Origin: Inhella sp.
GTDB taxonomy: Bacteria; Pseudomonadota; Gammaproteobacteria; Burkholderiales; Burkholderiaceae_C
Length of the DNA stretch: 64,000 nt
Assembly: GCF_027532025.1 (NCBI RefSeq)
Contig: NZ_JAPZSY010000025.1
Coordinates: forward strand, 31,204-95,203
Direction of reading: 5' to 3'
How positions within the stretch are numbered: the first letter of the stretch is position 1; every line of letters starts with the position of its first letter. The notes below the pieces were generated by a model. It saw only the letters and a program-made list of their open reading frames with translations. It was not told where the DNA came from and did no database searches. This document shows positions 34,433 through 43,684 of this stretch, one piece after another. Made by a program: the position numbers and the translations under genes.

Positions 34433-35446
34433 AAGAGCCGGGGTCAGCAAGGCGCGGCATTCCACCGGCCATGGGGCCTCGCACACCACCTCGGGCCCCG
34501 TCACCGGATGCGCGAACACCAGGCGGTGCGCGTGCAGGAACATGCGCTCGAAACGCTTGGGGCCGCGAGCCAGGTCGCGGTTCTTGGCGAAGTCGCCGTA
34601 CTTCGGGTCGCCCACGATGGGGTGGCCGGCCTCGGCCAAGTGCACCCGAATCTGATGGGTGCGGCCGGTCTTGATGGTCACGTCCAGCAGGCTGGCCCAG
34701 CCCAGGCGCTGCGCCACTTTGACCAGGGTGATGGAGCGCTTGGCCTGCTCGGCCGCGGGGTCGTGCGAGGTGGTGACCTGGCGCACGCGACGCTCGCCGT
34801 CGGCGTCCAGGTACTTGTGCAGGGCCACGTCGATGACCTTGAGCCTTTCGGGCCAGTCGCCCCACACCAGGGCGGCGTAGGTCTTGCCGGTGGAGCGCCC
34901 ACGGAACTGGTCTTGCAGGTGAGTGAGTGCTGACCGCTTTTTGGCCAGCACCAGCACGCCGCTGGTTTCCTTGTCCAGGCGGTGCACCAATTCCAGAAAC
35001 TTGGCCTGAGGCCGGGCGCGGCGCAGCTGCTCGATCACGCCGAAGCTCACGCCCGAGCCGCCGTGCACGGCCACGCCGGCGGGCTTGTCGATCACCAGTA
35101 GGTGCTCGTCTTCGAACAGCACGGGGAATTCGCGCGGCGGCGCGGCGGGGGCGTTGTCGGCTGCGCGCTCGGGCAAACGCACGGGCGGGATGCGCACCAC
35201 GTCGCCCACATTCAGGCGGGTGTCGGCCTGGGCGCGGCCCTTGTTGACGCGCACCTCGCCAGCCCGGATCACGCGGTAAACGTGGGTCTTGGGCACGCCC
35301 TTGAGTTCGCGCAGCAGGAAGTTGTCGAGCCGCTGGCCGTCGCTGCCCTCGTCCACCGTGGCGTGACGCACGACCGCATTGGGGCTTGTCCCAGAGGGCA
35401 GGCGGCTGGGCGCTTGGGGTTTGCCTTCTATAATGCCGCTTGCCAT
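34430..35446 (-). CDS. rluC: 23S rRNA pseudouridine synthase RluC
   Basis: RluC isomerises uridines 955, 2504 and 2580 of 23S rRNA in E. coli. The 338-residue enzyme has an N-terminal S4 RNA-binding domain (GQRLDNFLLRELKGVPKTHVYR) and a catalytic domain with the Asp motif LVHRLDKETSGVLVLAKK. IKTGRTHQIRVHLAEAGHPI lies near the end. Its position divergent from rne is the classic arrangement in Proteobacteria. The likely rne -10 (35429-35434) lies inside its first codons. Confidence 0.93.
   Translation of the reverse strand: MASGIIEGKPQAPSRLPSGTSPNAVVRHATVDEGSDGQRLDNFLLRELKGVPKTHVYRVIRAGEVRVNKGRAQADTRLNVGDVVRIPPVRLPERAADNAPAAPPREFPVLFEDEHLLVIDKPAGVAVHGGSGVSFGVIEQLRRARPQAKFLELVHRLDKETSGVLVLAKKRSALTHLQDQFRGRSTGKTYAALVWGDWPERLKVIDVALHKYLDADGERRVRQVTTSHDPAAEQAKRSITLVKVAQRLGWASLLDVTIKTGRTHQIRVHLAEAGHPIVGDPKYGDFAKNRDLARGPKRFERMFLHAHRLVFAHPVTGPEVVCEAPWPVECRALLTPAL
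35429..35434 (+). promoter_or_regulatory. Consensus -10 (TATAAT) for rne
   Basis: A perfect TATAAT is followed by a GCCGCTTG discriminator on the + strand, within the 5' end of the rluC coding region. The -35 position (17 nt upstream) reads CTGGGC and is poor. Transcription from here would give an rne leader of about 570 nt. Confidence 0.55.
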
Positions 35447-36011
35447 TGGTGTCGTAAGTCGTTGATCTTCAAGATTTTATGCGCCGACCCTTCTGGCACC
35501 CCGTGATGCCACGGCGGTTTGGGCAGGCAGGCCGCACCCCCAGGTGGTGCGCGCGGCCCGCGAGAACCGCTGGCGTTGCAGTGTGAATGAACCGCGTCAG
35601 GCCATCTGCGTTGCTGCAGGTTGACCGGACACCCCGAACAAGGTTTTTGCGCGTGGTTGAAGCCCCCAAGCGGGGCGGCAACCGCGCCTGGCGCCCACCA
35701 AGCGCCCCGTTGTGCGCCATGTCGCTACCCCGTCCCGCCACGGTTTGCAGCCGCCGCCCCGACCACGCCGCCCGCATGACGCGGCGCTGGGCCGGGCGTT
35801 GCCGCTGGGCCGGGCCGGGCGGCGCGTCGTCGGGCCGGCGGGACTGCTTCGCGAGCGCCCGTGCCAACGTGCCACCGGCCAGCCCACAACGCTGAGCCCC
35901 CTGCACCCAGGGCGATTCCTTTCCCTTTCGGTTCACTCCACCGCACGGCGTCGTTTGCCACTGGCCTCCCGGCCGGCGGCGCCCCGTTGAAAGCGATAGG
36001 AGATACCGACG
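35447..36011 (+). promoter_or_regulatory. Long rne 5' leader region (565 nt, no gene)
   Basis: This is the largest gene-free stretch in the window. It is GC-rich, has several possible hairpins (for example around 35800-35850, where GCCGGGC/GCCCGGC-type blocks recur), and ends with AGGAGA 5 nt before the rne ATG. I see no convincing small coding frame. In E. coli the rne leader (361 nt) is cleaved by RNase E itself to autoregulate. The same role here is inferred from position and length. Confidence 0.6.
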
Positions 36012-38963
36012 ATGAAGCGCATGCTCATCAATGCGACGCAGCCCGAAGAGCGTCGCTTGGCCGTGGTCGATGGCCAGAAACTCATCGACTTTGAAACCGA
36101 GATCGAAGGGCGCGAACAGCGCAAGGGCAATATCTACAAGGCGGTGGTCACCCGCGTGGAGCCCAGCCTCGAAGCCTGCTTCGTCGACTACGGCGAAGAC
36201 CGCCACGGCTTCCTGCCCTTCAAGGAAATCGCCAAGACGTACTTCAAGGAAGGCGTTTCGGCCCGCGACGCCAAGATCCAGGACGTCATCCACAACGGCC
36301 AAGAGCTGTTGGTGCAGGTCGAAAAGGAAGAGCGTGGCAACAAGGGTGCCGCCCTGACCACCTTCATCAGCCTGGCCGGTCGCTACGTGGTGCTGATGCC
36401 CAACAACCCGCGCGGCGGTGGCGTGAGCCGCCGCATCGAGGGCGAGGACCGCGAAGAGCTCAAAGAAAACCTCGAAAGCCTGGACTACCCCAAGGGCATG
36501 AGCCTGATCGCCCGCACCGCGGGCATCGGCCGCAGCGCGCCCGAATTGCAGTGGGACCTGAACTACCTGCTCAAGCTCTGGACGGCCATCGACGAAGCGG
36601 CACGAGGCGGCAAGGGCGCTTACCTGATTTATCAGGAGAGCAGCCTGGTCATCCGCGCCATCCGCGACTACTTCCACGCGGACATCGGCGAGATCTTGAT
36701 CGACACCGACGACATCTACGAGCAGGCCAAGCAGTTCATGGCCCACGTGATGCCGGAAACGGCCAACCGCGTGAAGCGCTACCGCGACGACGCGGCGCTG
36801 TTCAGCCGCTTCCAGATTGAGCACCAGATCGAAACGGCCTTCAGCCGCACGGTGAACCTGCCCTCGGGCGGCGCCATCGTGATCGACCACACCGAAGCGT
36901 TGGTCTCGGTGGACGTGAACTCGGCCCGCGCCACGCGCGGCAGCGACATCGAGGAAACCGCCACCCGCACCAACCTGGAAGCCGCCGACGAAATCGCCCG
37001 CCAGTGCCGCTTGCGCGACCTGGGCGGCTTGATCGTCGTCGACTTCATCGACATGGACGAGGGCAAGAACCGCCGCGAGGTGGAGACCCGCCTGCGCGAT
37101 GCGCTGCGCCACGACCGCGCACGCGTGCAGTTTTCGTCCATCAGTAAGTTCGGCCTGCTGGAGTTGAGCCGCCAGCGACTGCGCCCAGCGCTGAGCGAAG
37201 GCAGCCACATCACCTGCCCGCGCTGCAACGGCACCGGCCACATCCGCGACACCGAAAGCTCCGCGCTGCAAATCCTGCGCATGGTGCAAGAGGAGTCGAT
37301 GAAGGACAACACGGCCGCCGTGCACGTGCAAGTGCCGGTGGAGGTGACCTCCTTCCTGCTGAACGAAAAGCGCGCCGAGATCAGCAAGATCGAACTCAAG
37401 CAGCGCGTCAACGTGCTGCTGATCCCCAACCCGCACCTGCAAACCCCGAACTACAAGCTGGAACGCCTGCGCCACGACGACCCGCGTCTGGACGCCTTCA
37501 AGGCCAGCTACACCATGATCGAGGAGCCGGAAGACGAGGTGGGCATCACCCGCCGCGAGAAGGCCAAGCCGCGCCAGGAGCCCCTGATCAAGGGCGTGTT
37601 GCCCGACCAGCCGGCGCCCATCGCCCCACCCCCACCGGCCCCGGCGCCAGCGCCCGTGGTGGCCGCCCCCGTCGCCGCGCCAGCTCCCGCCGCGGGCGGC
37701 GGCTTCTTCGGTTGGATCAAGTCGTTGTTCGGTGGCGGCAGCGCGCCTGCGCCAGCGGCTCCTGCCCCCGCCGAGGCCAAGCCGGCCGAGGGCAAGCCGG
37801 GCGAGCGCCGGCCGCGCAGCGAGCGTGGCGACCGGGGTGACCGGGGCGATGGCCGCCGCGGTGAGCGCGGTGAACGGGGCGATGGCAACCGCCGGGGTGA
37901 GCGCAGCGGCGAAGGCCGCCGCCGCGACGGCAAACCCGAAGGGCAGCGCGACGGCCAACGCGACGGCCAAGCCCGAGGCGACCGCGCCGAGCGCGCCGAC
38001 AAACCAGCTCGCGCCGAGGGGGCCGAGGCCGACAATCGCCAAGGCGCCCGCCGTGAGCGGGGCGAGCGCGGCTCCCGGAGCGAGCGGGGCGAGCGGAACG
38101 AACGAAGCGATCGCGCCCCGCGCCGCGAGCACAGCGACGAGCAAGCCGCTCAGGCCCAAGAGCTCATGGGCGCCAGCGCCGTCCCGACCGACCTGCACAA
38201 CGCGCCGCCTGCCTACGTGGGCGATGCCGCGGTCGACGCGAACGAGCGCATCGAGCCGCTGCACGGCGAACCCGTCAGCAATGCCTTGGCCGAAGAAAAA
38301 CAAGGTCGCCGCCGCCGCCGCCGCCGCGGTGGCCGCGGGGGCGACGGCACCGAAGCCGAGGGACCGATCGACGAGGGCTCAGCCTCACCCGCCTCTGAAG
38401 AAACCGGCGCCAGCGAAGCCAGCCGCCCATCGGACCTGCCCGAGGCCCTGCCAGTCGACGCCGAGGCCGACGAGCCTGCCGAGGGCCACAGCCAGGAAGA
38501 GGGGCGCCGCCGTCGCCGGCGCGGCCCGCGCCGTGACCGTGGAAGCGAAGAGCCTTCCGCCGCGGAAACGGGTGCCGACAGTTCGGCAGCCGACGCTGAG
38601 CCCATCCATGCCCGTGCCGACGCCAGCGCCGAGGCAACCGAGGCCACGGCGGCTTCGGCCAGCGCCGAAGCGCTGGCGCCACCCCAGGCGGCCGACCCCA
38701 TCGTGGTGGCCGCCGCACCAGCACCAGCGACCTTCGAACTGCCGCTGAGCGACCTGAAGGCGCTGGCCGAAGGCGCTGGCCTGACGTGGGTGCACTCCGA
38801 CGCCGACAAGGTCGCGGCCGCCCAAGCGGCCATCGCCGCCGAAGCCCGCCCCGTGCGCGTGCCGCGCGAGCGAGCGCCGATGGTGGTGCTGGACGAAGGC
38901 CCCTTGGTCTTGGTCGAGACCAAGAAGGACCTGTCGCAGATCAAGCTGCCCTTCGACCAGTAA
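36012..38963 (+). CDS. rne: Ribonuclease E
   Basis: RNase E starts mRNA decay and processes rRNA and tRNA precursors; it also scaffolds the degradosome. The 983-residue protein has the N-terminal RNase H-like/S1 region ([22 protein letters not shown]), a catalytic DNase I-like part with metal Asp residues (VSVDVNSAR and [13 protein letters not shown]), and the Zn-link CPRCNGTG. From about residue 530 the tail is disordered. It has a Pro/Ala block, then about 130 residues of RGER/RGDR-rich repeats (about 595-720), and acidic/basic blocks such as [11 protein letters not shown]. The far C-terminus ([16 protein letters not shown]) is ordered-looking. The leader suggests autoregulation. Confidence 0.97.
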   Translation: MKRMLINATQPEERRLAVVDGQKLIDFETEIEGREQRKGNIYKAVVTRVEPSLEACFVDYGEDRHGFLPFKEIAKTYFKEGVSARDAKIQDVIHNGQELLVQVEKEERGNKGAALTTFISLAGRYVVLMPNNPRGGGVSRRIEGEDREELKENLESLDYPKGMSLIARTAGIGRSAPELQWDLNYLLKLWTAIDEAARGGKGAYLIYQESSLVIRAIRDYFHADIGEILIDTDDIYEQAKQFMAHVMPETANRVKRYRDDAALFSRFQIEHQIETAFSRTVNLPSGGAIVIDHTEALVSVDVNSARATRGSDIEETATRTNLEAADEIARQCRLRDLGGLIVVDFIDMDEGKNRREVETRLRDALRHDRARVQFSSISKFGLLELSRQRLRPALSEGSHITCPRCNGTGHIRDTESSALQILRMVQEESMKDNTAAVHVQVPVEVTSFLLNEKRAEISKIELKQRVNVLLIPNPHLQTPNYKLERLRHDDPRLDAFKASYTMIEEPEDEVGITRREKAKPRQEPLIKGVLPDQPAPIAPPPPAPAPAPVVAAPVAAPAPAAGGGFFGWIKSLFGGGSAPAPAAPAPAEAKPAEGKPGERRPRSERGDRGDRGDGRRGERGERGDGNRRGERSGEGRRRDGKPEGQRDGQRDGQARGDRAERADKPARAEGAEADNRQGARRERGERGSRSERGERNERSDRAPRREHSDEQAAQAQELMGASAVPTDLHNAPPAYVGDAAVDANERIEPLHGEPVSNALAEEKQGRRRRRRRGGRGGDGTEAEGPIDEGSASPASEETGASEASRPSDLPEALPVDAEADEPAEGHSQEEGRRRRRRGPRRDRGSEEPSAAETGADSSAADAEPIHARADASAEATEATAASASAEALAPPQAADPIVVAAAPAPATFELPLSDLKALAEGAGLTWVHSDADKVAAAQAAIAAEARPVRVPRERAPMVVLDEGPLVLVETKKDLSQIKLPFDQ

Positions 38964-38987
38964 GTTCGTCCGACAACCCTCGGCACA

Positions 38988-39021
38988 GCCGCTGCGCCCC
39001 TCGGGGCCCAGCGGCTTTTTT
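38988..39021 (+). terminator. Rho-independent terminator after rne
   Basis: A GC stem GCCGCTG/CAGCGGC, with an inner CCCC/GGGG pairing, is followed by six T. It lies 25 nt after the rne stop. Confidence 0.92.
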
Positions 39022-39048
39022 GCGTCTGCCCCCAACACGTCCCTTGGT

Positions 39049-39070
39049 GTGTATTATCTTATTAATACAC
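39049..39070. promoter_or_regulatory. Operator-like dyad upstream of the YtrA-type regulator
   Basis: The perfect 8-bp inverted repeat GTGTATTA-N6-TAATACAC lies 10 nt before the GntR-family ATG. It stands out as AT-rich in GC-rich DNA. It overlaps a possible promoter (TTGGTG at 39044, TACACT at 39066). YtrA-type GntR proteins typically bind GTGTA...TACAC dyads, so autoregulation is likely. Confidence 0.75.
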
Positions 39071-39079
39071 TAATGCACC

Positions 39080-39481
39080 ATGTTCGACATCCAACCCAGC
39101 AGCACCACACCGATCTACCGCCAGGTGGTCGACCAAGTGCGCCGTCTCATTGCCGGCGGGCAACTGCGGGCGGGCGACGAGTTGCCCAGCGTGCGCAGCG
39201 TGGCCGACCGCCATGCCATCAACCCGATGACGGTGAGCAAGGCCTACAGCCTGTTGGAGGCCGAAGGCCTGCTGACGCGCCGCCGCGGCGTGGGCATGGC
39301 CGTGGCCGAGGGCGCTGCCCGCGCCAGCAGCTCGGACGACCGCCTGGCGCTGCTGGCACCAGCGCTGGAAGCCGCGGCGCAGCAGGCCCAACAACTGGGC
39401 ATTGCCGCCGACGCCGCCCTGGCCAGCTTTCACCGCCACTTGCTGGCGCACCCCTGTCACCCCACCGACCCCTCGCCATGA
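39080..39481 (+). CDS. GntR-family regulator, YtrA subfamily
   Basis: The 133-residue protein has an N-terminal winged helix-turn-helix (TTPIYRQVVDQVRRLIAGGQ, LPSVRSVADRHAINPMTVSK) and only a short helical C-terminal tail, as in the YtrA branch that controls linked ABC exporters. The N-terminal MFDIQPSS is typical. It probably represses itself and the ABC genes through the dyad just upstream. If transcription starts near 39078, the mRNA would be nearly leaderless. Its stop overlaps the ATPase start (ATGA). Confidence 0.93.
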   Translation: MFDIQPSSTTPIYRQVVDQVRRLIAGGQLRAGDELPSVRSVADRHAINPMTVSKAYSLLEAEGLLTRRRGVGMAVAEGAARASSSDDRLALLAPALEAAAQQAQQLGIAADAALASFHRHLLAHPCHPTDPSP

Positions 39482-40341
39482 CCGAGCCACACCCGCCCTT
39501 CGCCATCGAAACCGACGCGCTGTCCCTGCTGCATCCCGACTTCAGCCGCGGATCCGCCTGGCTGCTGGACGACATCAGCGTGCGCATCCCCACCGGCGCC
39601 GTGGTGGGACTGGTGGGCCGCAACGGCGCCGGCAAAAGCAGCTTGATGCGCTGCTTGCTGGGCCTGAGCGTGCCTTACAGCGGTCATGCTCAGTTGATGG
39701 GTTGCCCCAGCACAGCCTTGACGGACTCGGTGCTCGAGCGCCTGGGCTACGTGGCGCAAACGCCCGACCTGTTCGGTTGGCTCAACGGCCACGATCACCT
39801 CAACGAGATGGCCCAGGTCTACGCCCACTTCGACATGAAGCGCGCCTTGAAGCTGGCGCTGCGCCTGGAATCGCCCCTGGGCCAACGGGCCGACAAGCTG
39901 TCGGTGGGTGACCAACAGAAACTGGCCGTCGTGCTGGCCCTGGCGCACGACCCCGACCTGCTGTTGATGGACGAACCCGTGGCCAGCCTGGACCCCCTGA
40001 GCCGCCGCGCTTTCATGCGCGCCTTGTTCGCCGATCGGGCCGCTGAGGCCACGCCACGCACCGTGCTCATCAGCAGCCATTTGCTCAGCGATTTGGAGCG
40101 CGTGGTCAGCCACGTCCTGTTTCTGCGGCAAGGGCGGGTGCAGTTGTTCGGCACCTGGGACGAGTTGAGCGAGCACTTGGTGCGTCTGCCCCTGCAAACC
40201 CACCCTGGCCCCGCGCCCGGCCTCGTGCATTGGAGCGCCAACGCGAAGCAAGCGGTGGTGGACGCGCGCCACTGGCCCGGCGCGCTGCACGGCGCCCAGC
40301 CCATGGCCATGGACGACTTGTTCGAGGCTTTGCACGCATGA
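39478..40341 (+). CDS. ABC transporter ATP-binding protein
   Basis: The 287-residue nucleotide-binding subunit has Walker A GRNGAGKSS (about 43-51) and Walker B LLLMDEPVASLDPLSRRAF. The signature loop is LSVGDQQKLAVVLAL, which departs from LSGGQ as often seen in YtrB-like proteins. A late H-loop lies in ISSHLLSDLE. ATG 39478 overlaps the regulator stop, and its own stop overlaps the permease start (ATGA). The substrate is unknown; relatives respond to cell-wall antibiotics or copper stress. Confidence 0.93.
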   Translation: MTEPHPPFAIETDALSLLHPDFSRGSAWLLDDISVRIPTGAVVGLVGRNGAGKSSLMRCLLGLSVPYSGHAQLMGCPSTALTDSVLERLGYVAQTPDLFGWLNGHDHLNEMAQVYAHFDMKRALKLALRLESPLGQRADKLSVGDQQKLAVVLALAHDPDLLLMDEPVASLDPLSRRAFMRALFADRAAEATPRTVLISSHLLSDLERVVSHVLFLRQGRVQLFGTWDELSEHLVRLPLQTHPGPAPGLVHWSANAKQAVVDARHWPGALHGAQPMAMDDLFEALHA

Positions 40342-41714
40342 AGCCCCCTTCCCTTTGGGCCCCAGCCCGCAGCGGCCTGGAGGCGGTGTGGGGCCCCGCC
40401 TGGCCCTTGCTGCTCCTGATCCTCGCCTTTCCGGGGGGGCTCGCCCTGATGTTCGCCGCCGCCAGCCGACACGACGCGACCCTGGTTCAAGGCCTCTTCA
40501 GCACCCTGGGCGTGGGGGGCGCGGCACTCGCCTTGTGCGTGACTGCCTGGGCGGTGCATCGGCAGGCGCGCGTGCAGCGCATCTGGAGCAGCCGCCTGGC
40601 CCCGCTGTCGGCAGCACGCCGGGTGACGACGGCCGTCGGCCATGGGTTGATGGTGGCCGGGGCCGTCACCGCCCTGCCGCTCTTGCTGCTGGGCGCCGCA
40701 CAGGGCCACATCGGCAACGCCCTGGCGGGTGCCGGTCTGCTCGCCGCGCTGATGCTGATCACGGCCGCCTGGGCGGGCGCATGGCAAGGCCGGCTGCCCT
40801 GGCTCGCCTTGTCACCCGGCGCCTTGGTGGGGGTCGCCGCGCTGGCCATCGGTCCCCAGACGTTATGGGCCGCGTGGACCGCCTGCCCCTGGCAGATGCA
40901 CGCCCTGGCGATGCTGGTCGGTGTGGCCGGGCTTCCGCCGCTGCTGGCCGCACGCACCCGGCGCGGTGCGGTCGTCCCCGCCCTGGTGTGGGCCCACCAA
41001 TGGGCACAGTGGCAGCACGGGTGGCGCCGCGGCTACCGCGGCATCCGGGAGCGCGGCGAAGCCGAAACCCCCCCCTGGTGGGTGGGGGGCTTTGCCTACC
41101 CCAGCCTGGGGGCCATCGACTTCACCCAAAGCCTCGGCATTGCCAATTGGGAAACGATCGCCGCAACGGTGGGCAGCCTCTTCTTGGCCGCCCTTTTCTT
41201 CACGTTGACCTACCAAAACCTGTTCAGCGCCGACCTGCATTGGCGGCAGTGGTTGGCCCCGAGGGGGCAGCTGCGCCGTGCCTTGGGCCTGCGCGTGCTG
41301 GCCCACAGCGCGGCCGCCCATGCGCGCGTGGGCTGCGTGCTGTTGCTGCTGGTGGGCGGGGTCGTGGCCCTGTGGCCCTGGGGCGATCGTGTGGCCAACC
41401 TCCAGTCCGCCGGCCAGGTGGCTGCGGCCTGGACGCTGTACTGGCTGCTGGCCCTGCCCGCTGCGGTGTGGTTGCGGGGATGGAAGGCCCGCCCATTGCA
41501 ACGCCTGCTGATGTCCGTGGGCATCGTGCTGATGTGGCTGCTCATGGGCGCCGTGCTGGCGATGGCCGGCATCACCCAACGAGGCCCGTTGCTGCTGGGC
41601 TTGGTCGTGCTCAGCGGCTTGGTGATGCTGCCCGCCATCCAAGCCGCGTGGCGAAACCGCGATCTGGCCGACTTCATGCCCACGGCCACACGCCTCGGGC
41701 CAGAGCAGCCCTGA
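40338..41714 (+). CDS. ABC transporter permease, multi-pass membrane protein
   Basis: The 458-residue product has about ten hydrophobic helices, for example LLLLILAFPGGLALMFAAAS, GLLAALMLITAAWAGAWQG and LLGLVVLSGLVMLPAIQAAW. It is the membrane partner of the preceding ATPase by position and ATGA coupling. It has a hydrophilic loop in the middle with RRGYRGIRERGEAETPPWW. I do not recognise a specific family beyond the YtrC/YtrD-like arrangement. The unit ends near a terminator that belongs to the opposite strand. Confidence 0.82.
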   Translation: MKPPSLWAPARSGLEAVWGPAWPLLLLILAFPGGLALMFAAASRHDATLVQGLFSTLGVGGAALALCVTAWAVHRQARVQRIWSSRLAPLSAARRVTTAVGHGLMVAGAVTALPLLLLGAAQGHIGNALAGAGLLAALMLITAAWAGAWQGRLPWLALSPGALVGVAALAIGPQTLWAAWTACPWQMHALAMLVGVAGLPPLLAARTRRGAVVPALVWAHQWAQWQHGWRRGYRGIRERGEAETPPWWVGGFAYPSLGAIDFTQSLGIANWETIAATVGSLFLAALFFTLTYQNLFSADLHWRQWLAPRGQLRRALGLRVLAHSAAAHARVGCVLLLLVGGVVALWPWGDRVANLQSAGQVAAAWTLYWLLALPAAVWLRGWKARPLQRLLMSVGIVLMWLLMGAVLAMAGITQRGPLLLGLVVLSGLVMLPAIQAAWRNRDLADFMPTATRLGPEQP

Positions 41715-41785
41715 GGCCGCAACGCACGGACGACCGCGACACGAAAGCGCTGCGTCGAGTCCATTGGACATGAGACGGGCTGCGG

Positions 41786-41814
41786 AAAAAACATGGGCCC
41801 CGAAGGGCCCGTGT
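41786..41814 (-). terminator. Rho-independent terminator after the M4 protease
   Basis: A 10-bp stem (ACATGGGCCC with GGGCCCGTGT, one G-T pair) and a CGAA tetraloop are followed by six T on the minus strand. It lies 17 nt past the protease stop. Confidence 0.9.
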
Positions 41815-41831
41815 CCGTGAGCAGTAGGGCG

Positions 41832-43388
41832 TCAGTTGACGTTCACGGCCTTCCAGGCGGCGGCAACGGCATTCACGTTGGCCGAACCCGCACCGTACAA
41901 ATCGGCCGCTGCCTTGAGCGTGGCCGAGCGGGCCCCGGCGTAGTTGGTGCTCGACGTCATGTAGACCGTCAAGGCGCGGTACCAGATCTTGCCGGCCACA
42001 TCGCGGCCGATGCCCGTCAGGGTTCCGGTGCCGGTGGCGGTCTTGGTGTCGGTGGCTTGGCAGGTTTTGCTGGCGCCAAAACCGTTGCCGCCGGTGCCTT
42101 CGGCCAACAAGAAGAAGAAGTGGTTGGCGACGCCCGAGCTGTAGTGAACATCCAGCGAACCCAAGGTGCTGTACCAGCAATCTGCGCTGGAGCCGTCTTT
42201 GCTGGGCTGGTTCATGTAGCGCAGTGCCTTGCCGCCGCCGCTCTTGTAGAGCTTTTCTCCAATCAGGTAGTCGCCCGGATCGCTGGCATTGCGGGCATAA
42301 AGCTCCACCAGGGTCCCGAAGATGTCGCTGGTCGCTTCGTTCAGGCCACCCGACTCGCCCGAGTAGGTCAGGTTGGCCGTGCGGCTGATCACGCCGTGCG
42401 TCATTTCGTGACCGGCCACGTCGAGCGAGTCGAAGGGGTTGAAGGTCGTGCCATCGCCGTCGCCGTAGGTCATGCAAAAGCAGCTGTCCGACCAGTACGC
42501 GTTGTTGTACTTGCTGTTGTAGTGGACCTTGTTGTAAGCACCCCTGCCGTCGTTGGCGATGCCCAAGCGTCCGTGCACGGCCTTGTAATAGTCCCAGGTC
42601 GTGGCCGTCCCGTACTGAGCATCCACCCCGATGGTCTGGGTGTTGGCCAAAGTGTTGTCGCCCCAGGTGTTGTCAGCATCGCTGAAGACGGTGCCCGAGC
42701 CGCTGGTCTTGTTGGCCATGTTCGTGGTGTAGGTGTTGCCGCGCGACGGGTCACGCAGGTAGTACCTCCCGCTCACCAGATCGGTGGTCAGGGTCACGTT
42801 GCCGCTGAAAAAGCTGCGGCCCGTGCCTTGCGCCGAGGCGGTGTGGATGTCGTCCCAGGCTTCGAGAACCCCGCCGGTCAAGGCATCCACGATCACGTGC
42901 TTTTCCATCGGCGTGCCGTCGGCCTTCGCGCCCTGCACCTCCACCTCATAAGCCAGTCGCGGCGCGGCACCGCGGGCATAGATCACCTTCTTTGGCGCGC
43001 CCTCCGAGGTGCCCGGGTGCACCGCCAGTGCCGCACGCCGCGCTTCGGCGGGGTTCAGTCGCCCGGCGGTGTCGGCTTTCGGGTTGAACCGCAGGTTGTG
43101 CGTGGTGCCACGGAATTGGCCGCGCGGGTCGATGTGCATGACGATGTCGCCGCCGATCACACGCAAACCCTTCACGCGGCGGTTGAAGCGAACGTGCGAC
43201 TGGCCGTCGGCATCCTGGATCGTGTCGCGACGCTCGTAGCTGTGGTCGGCATCGTCCAACGTGAAGCCAGGGAAACCTTTCAAGTGCAGGCGTGCCTGGC
43301 CTTCGACCGTGGGCGGCTCGGCATGAGCGGCCGCTCCCAAGGCAACCAAGCAGGCGATCAAAGGGGCGTGGGCGGGTTTGCGAAACAT
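41832..43388 (-). CDS. Secreted M4-family metalloprotease (thermolysin-like)
   Basis: A 518-residue secreted zinc endopeptidase. A signal peptide (about 1-23) precedes a propeptide with FTP/PepSY-like folds (about 25-190). The mature protease has zinc ligands H327 and H331 plus catalytic E328 in AGHEMTHG, third ligand E351 in GGLNEATSDIFG, and the substrate His in VHYSSGVANHFF. Two Cys in DSCFCMTYGD suggest a disulfide. Length and order match elastase/vibriolysin relatives. It is monocistronic with a strong terminator. Confidence 0.95.
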   Translation of the reverse strand: MFRKPAHAPLIACLVALGAAAHAEPPTVEGQARLHLKGFPGFTLDDADHSYERRDTIQDADGQSHVRFNRRVKGLRVIGGDIVMHIDPRGQFRGTTHNLRFNPKADTAGRLNPAEARRAALAVHPGTSEGAPKKVIYARGAAPRLAYEVEVQGAKADGTPMEKHVIVDALTGGVLEAWDDIHTASAQGTGRSFFSGNVTLTTDLVSGRYYLRDPSRGNTYTTNMANKTSGSGTVFSDADNTWGDNTLANTQTIGVDAQYGTATTWDYYKAVHGRLGIANDGRGAYNKVHYNSKYNNAYWSDSCFCMTYGDGDGTTFNPFDSLDVAGHEMTHGVISRTANLTYSGESGGLNEATSDIFGTLVELYARNASDPGDYLIGEKLYKSGGGKALRYMNQPSKDGSSADCWYSTLGSLDVHYSSGVANHFFFLLAEGTGGNGFGASKTCQATDTKTATGTGTLTGIGRDVAGKIWYRALTVYMTSSTNYAGARSATLKAAADLYGAGSANVNAVAAAWKAVNVN

Positions 43389-43684
43389 CGTGAGGGTCCT
43401 GAAGATGAAGGGATGAAGGAACCCGAGTGGCGGATGACAGCTCGCACGATCGGTGCGTGAATTGTTCGCAAGTTAGGCGTTGCTTTCCCACAAATTCGGG
43501 AGGGGTTTTCGTCAATCCCGGGTAAACGCCAAGACGATGCTCCGCTGCATCGGCCCACGGGCCGTGGGCGGCCGCCCCGAGCCTTCAGAGGGGAGGAGGG
43601 AATCGGGCCACGGCGGGGGTTTGCAACGCCGAGTGCGGGGCTTGGGGGGCAGAGAGCGGCCATGAACGATGGCCTCTCGCCTGG
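43389..43684. other. Gap between the M4 protease and nagZ
   Basis: These 296 nt should hold the protease promoter and the end of the nagZ transcript. I see no gene. A hairpin GGCCAT/ATGGCC (43658-43674), extended by GAGA/TCTC, lies just after the nagZ stop but lacks a T-run. A GC-rich block at 43570-43600 resembles, on the minus strand, parts of the fliP-fliQ repeat. Confidence 0.5.

Noticed and set aside
31873..34674. A 933-codon plus-strand frame over the pyr operon
   Set aside because: It is composed of His/Ala/Arg-rich shadow sequence opposite pyrX, pyrB, pyrR, ruvX and yqgE, all of which are clear family members.
37800..38150. Short DNA repeats in rne that could look like a repeat array
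   Set aside because: They are in-frame codons for RGER/RGDR residues of the disordered tail, with no regular spacers. This is not CRISPR.
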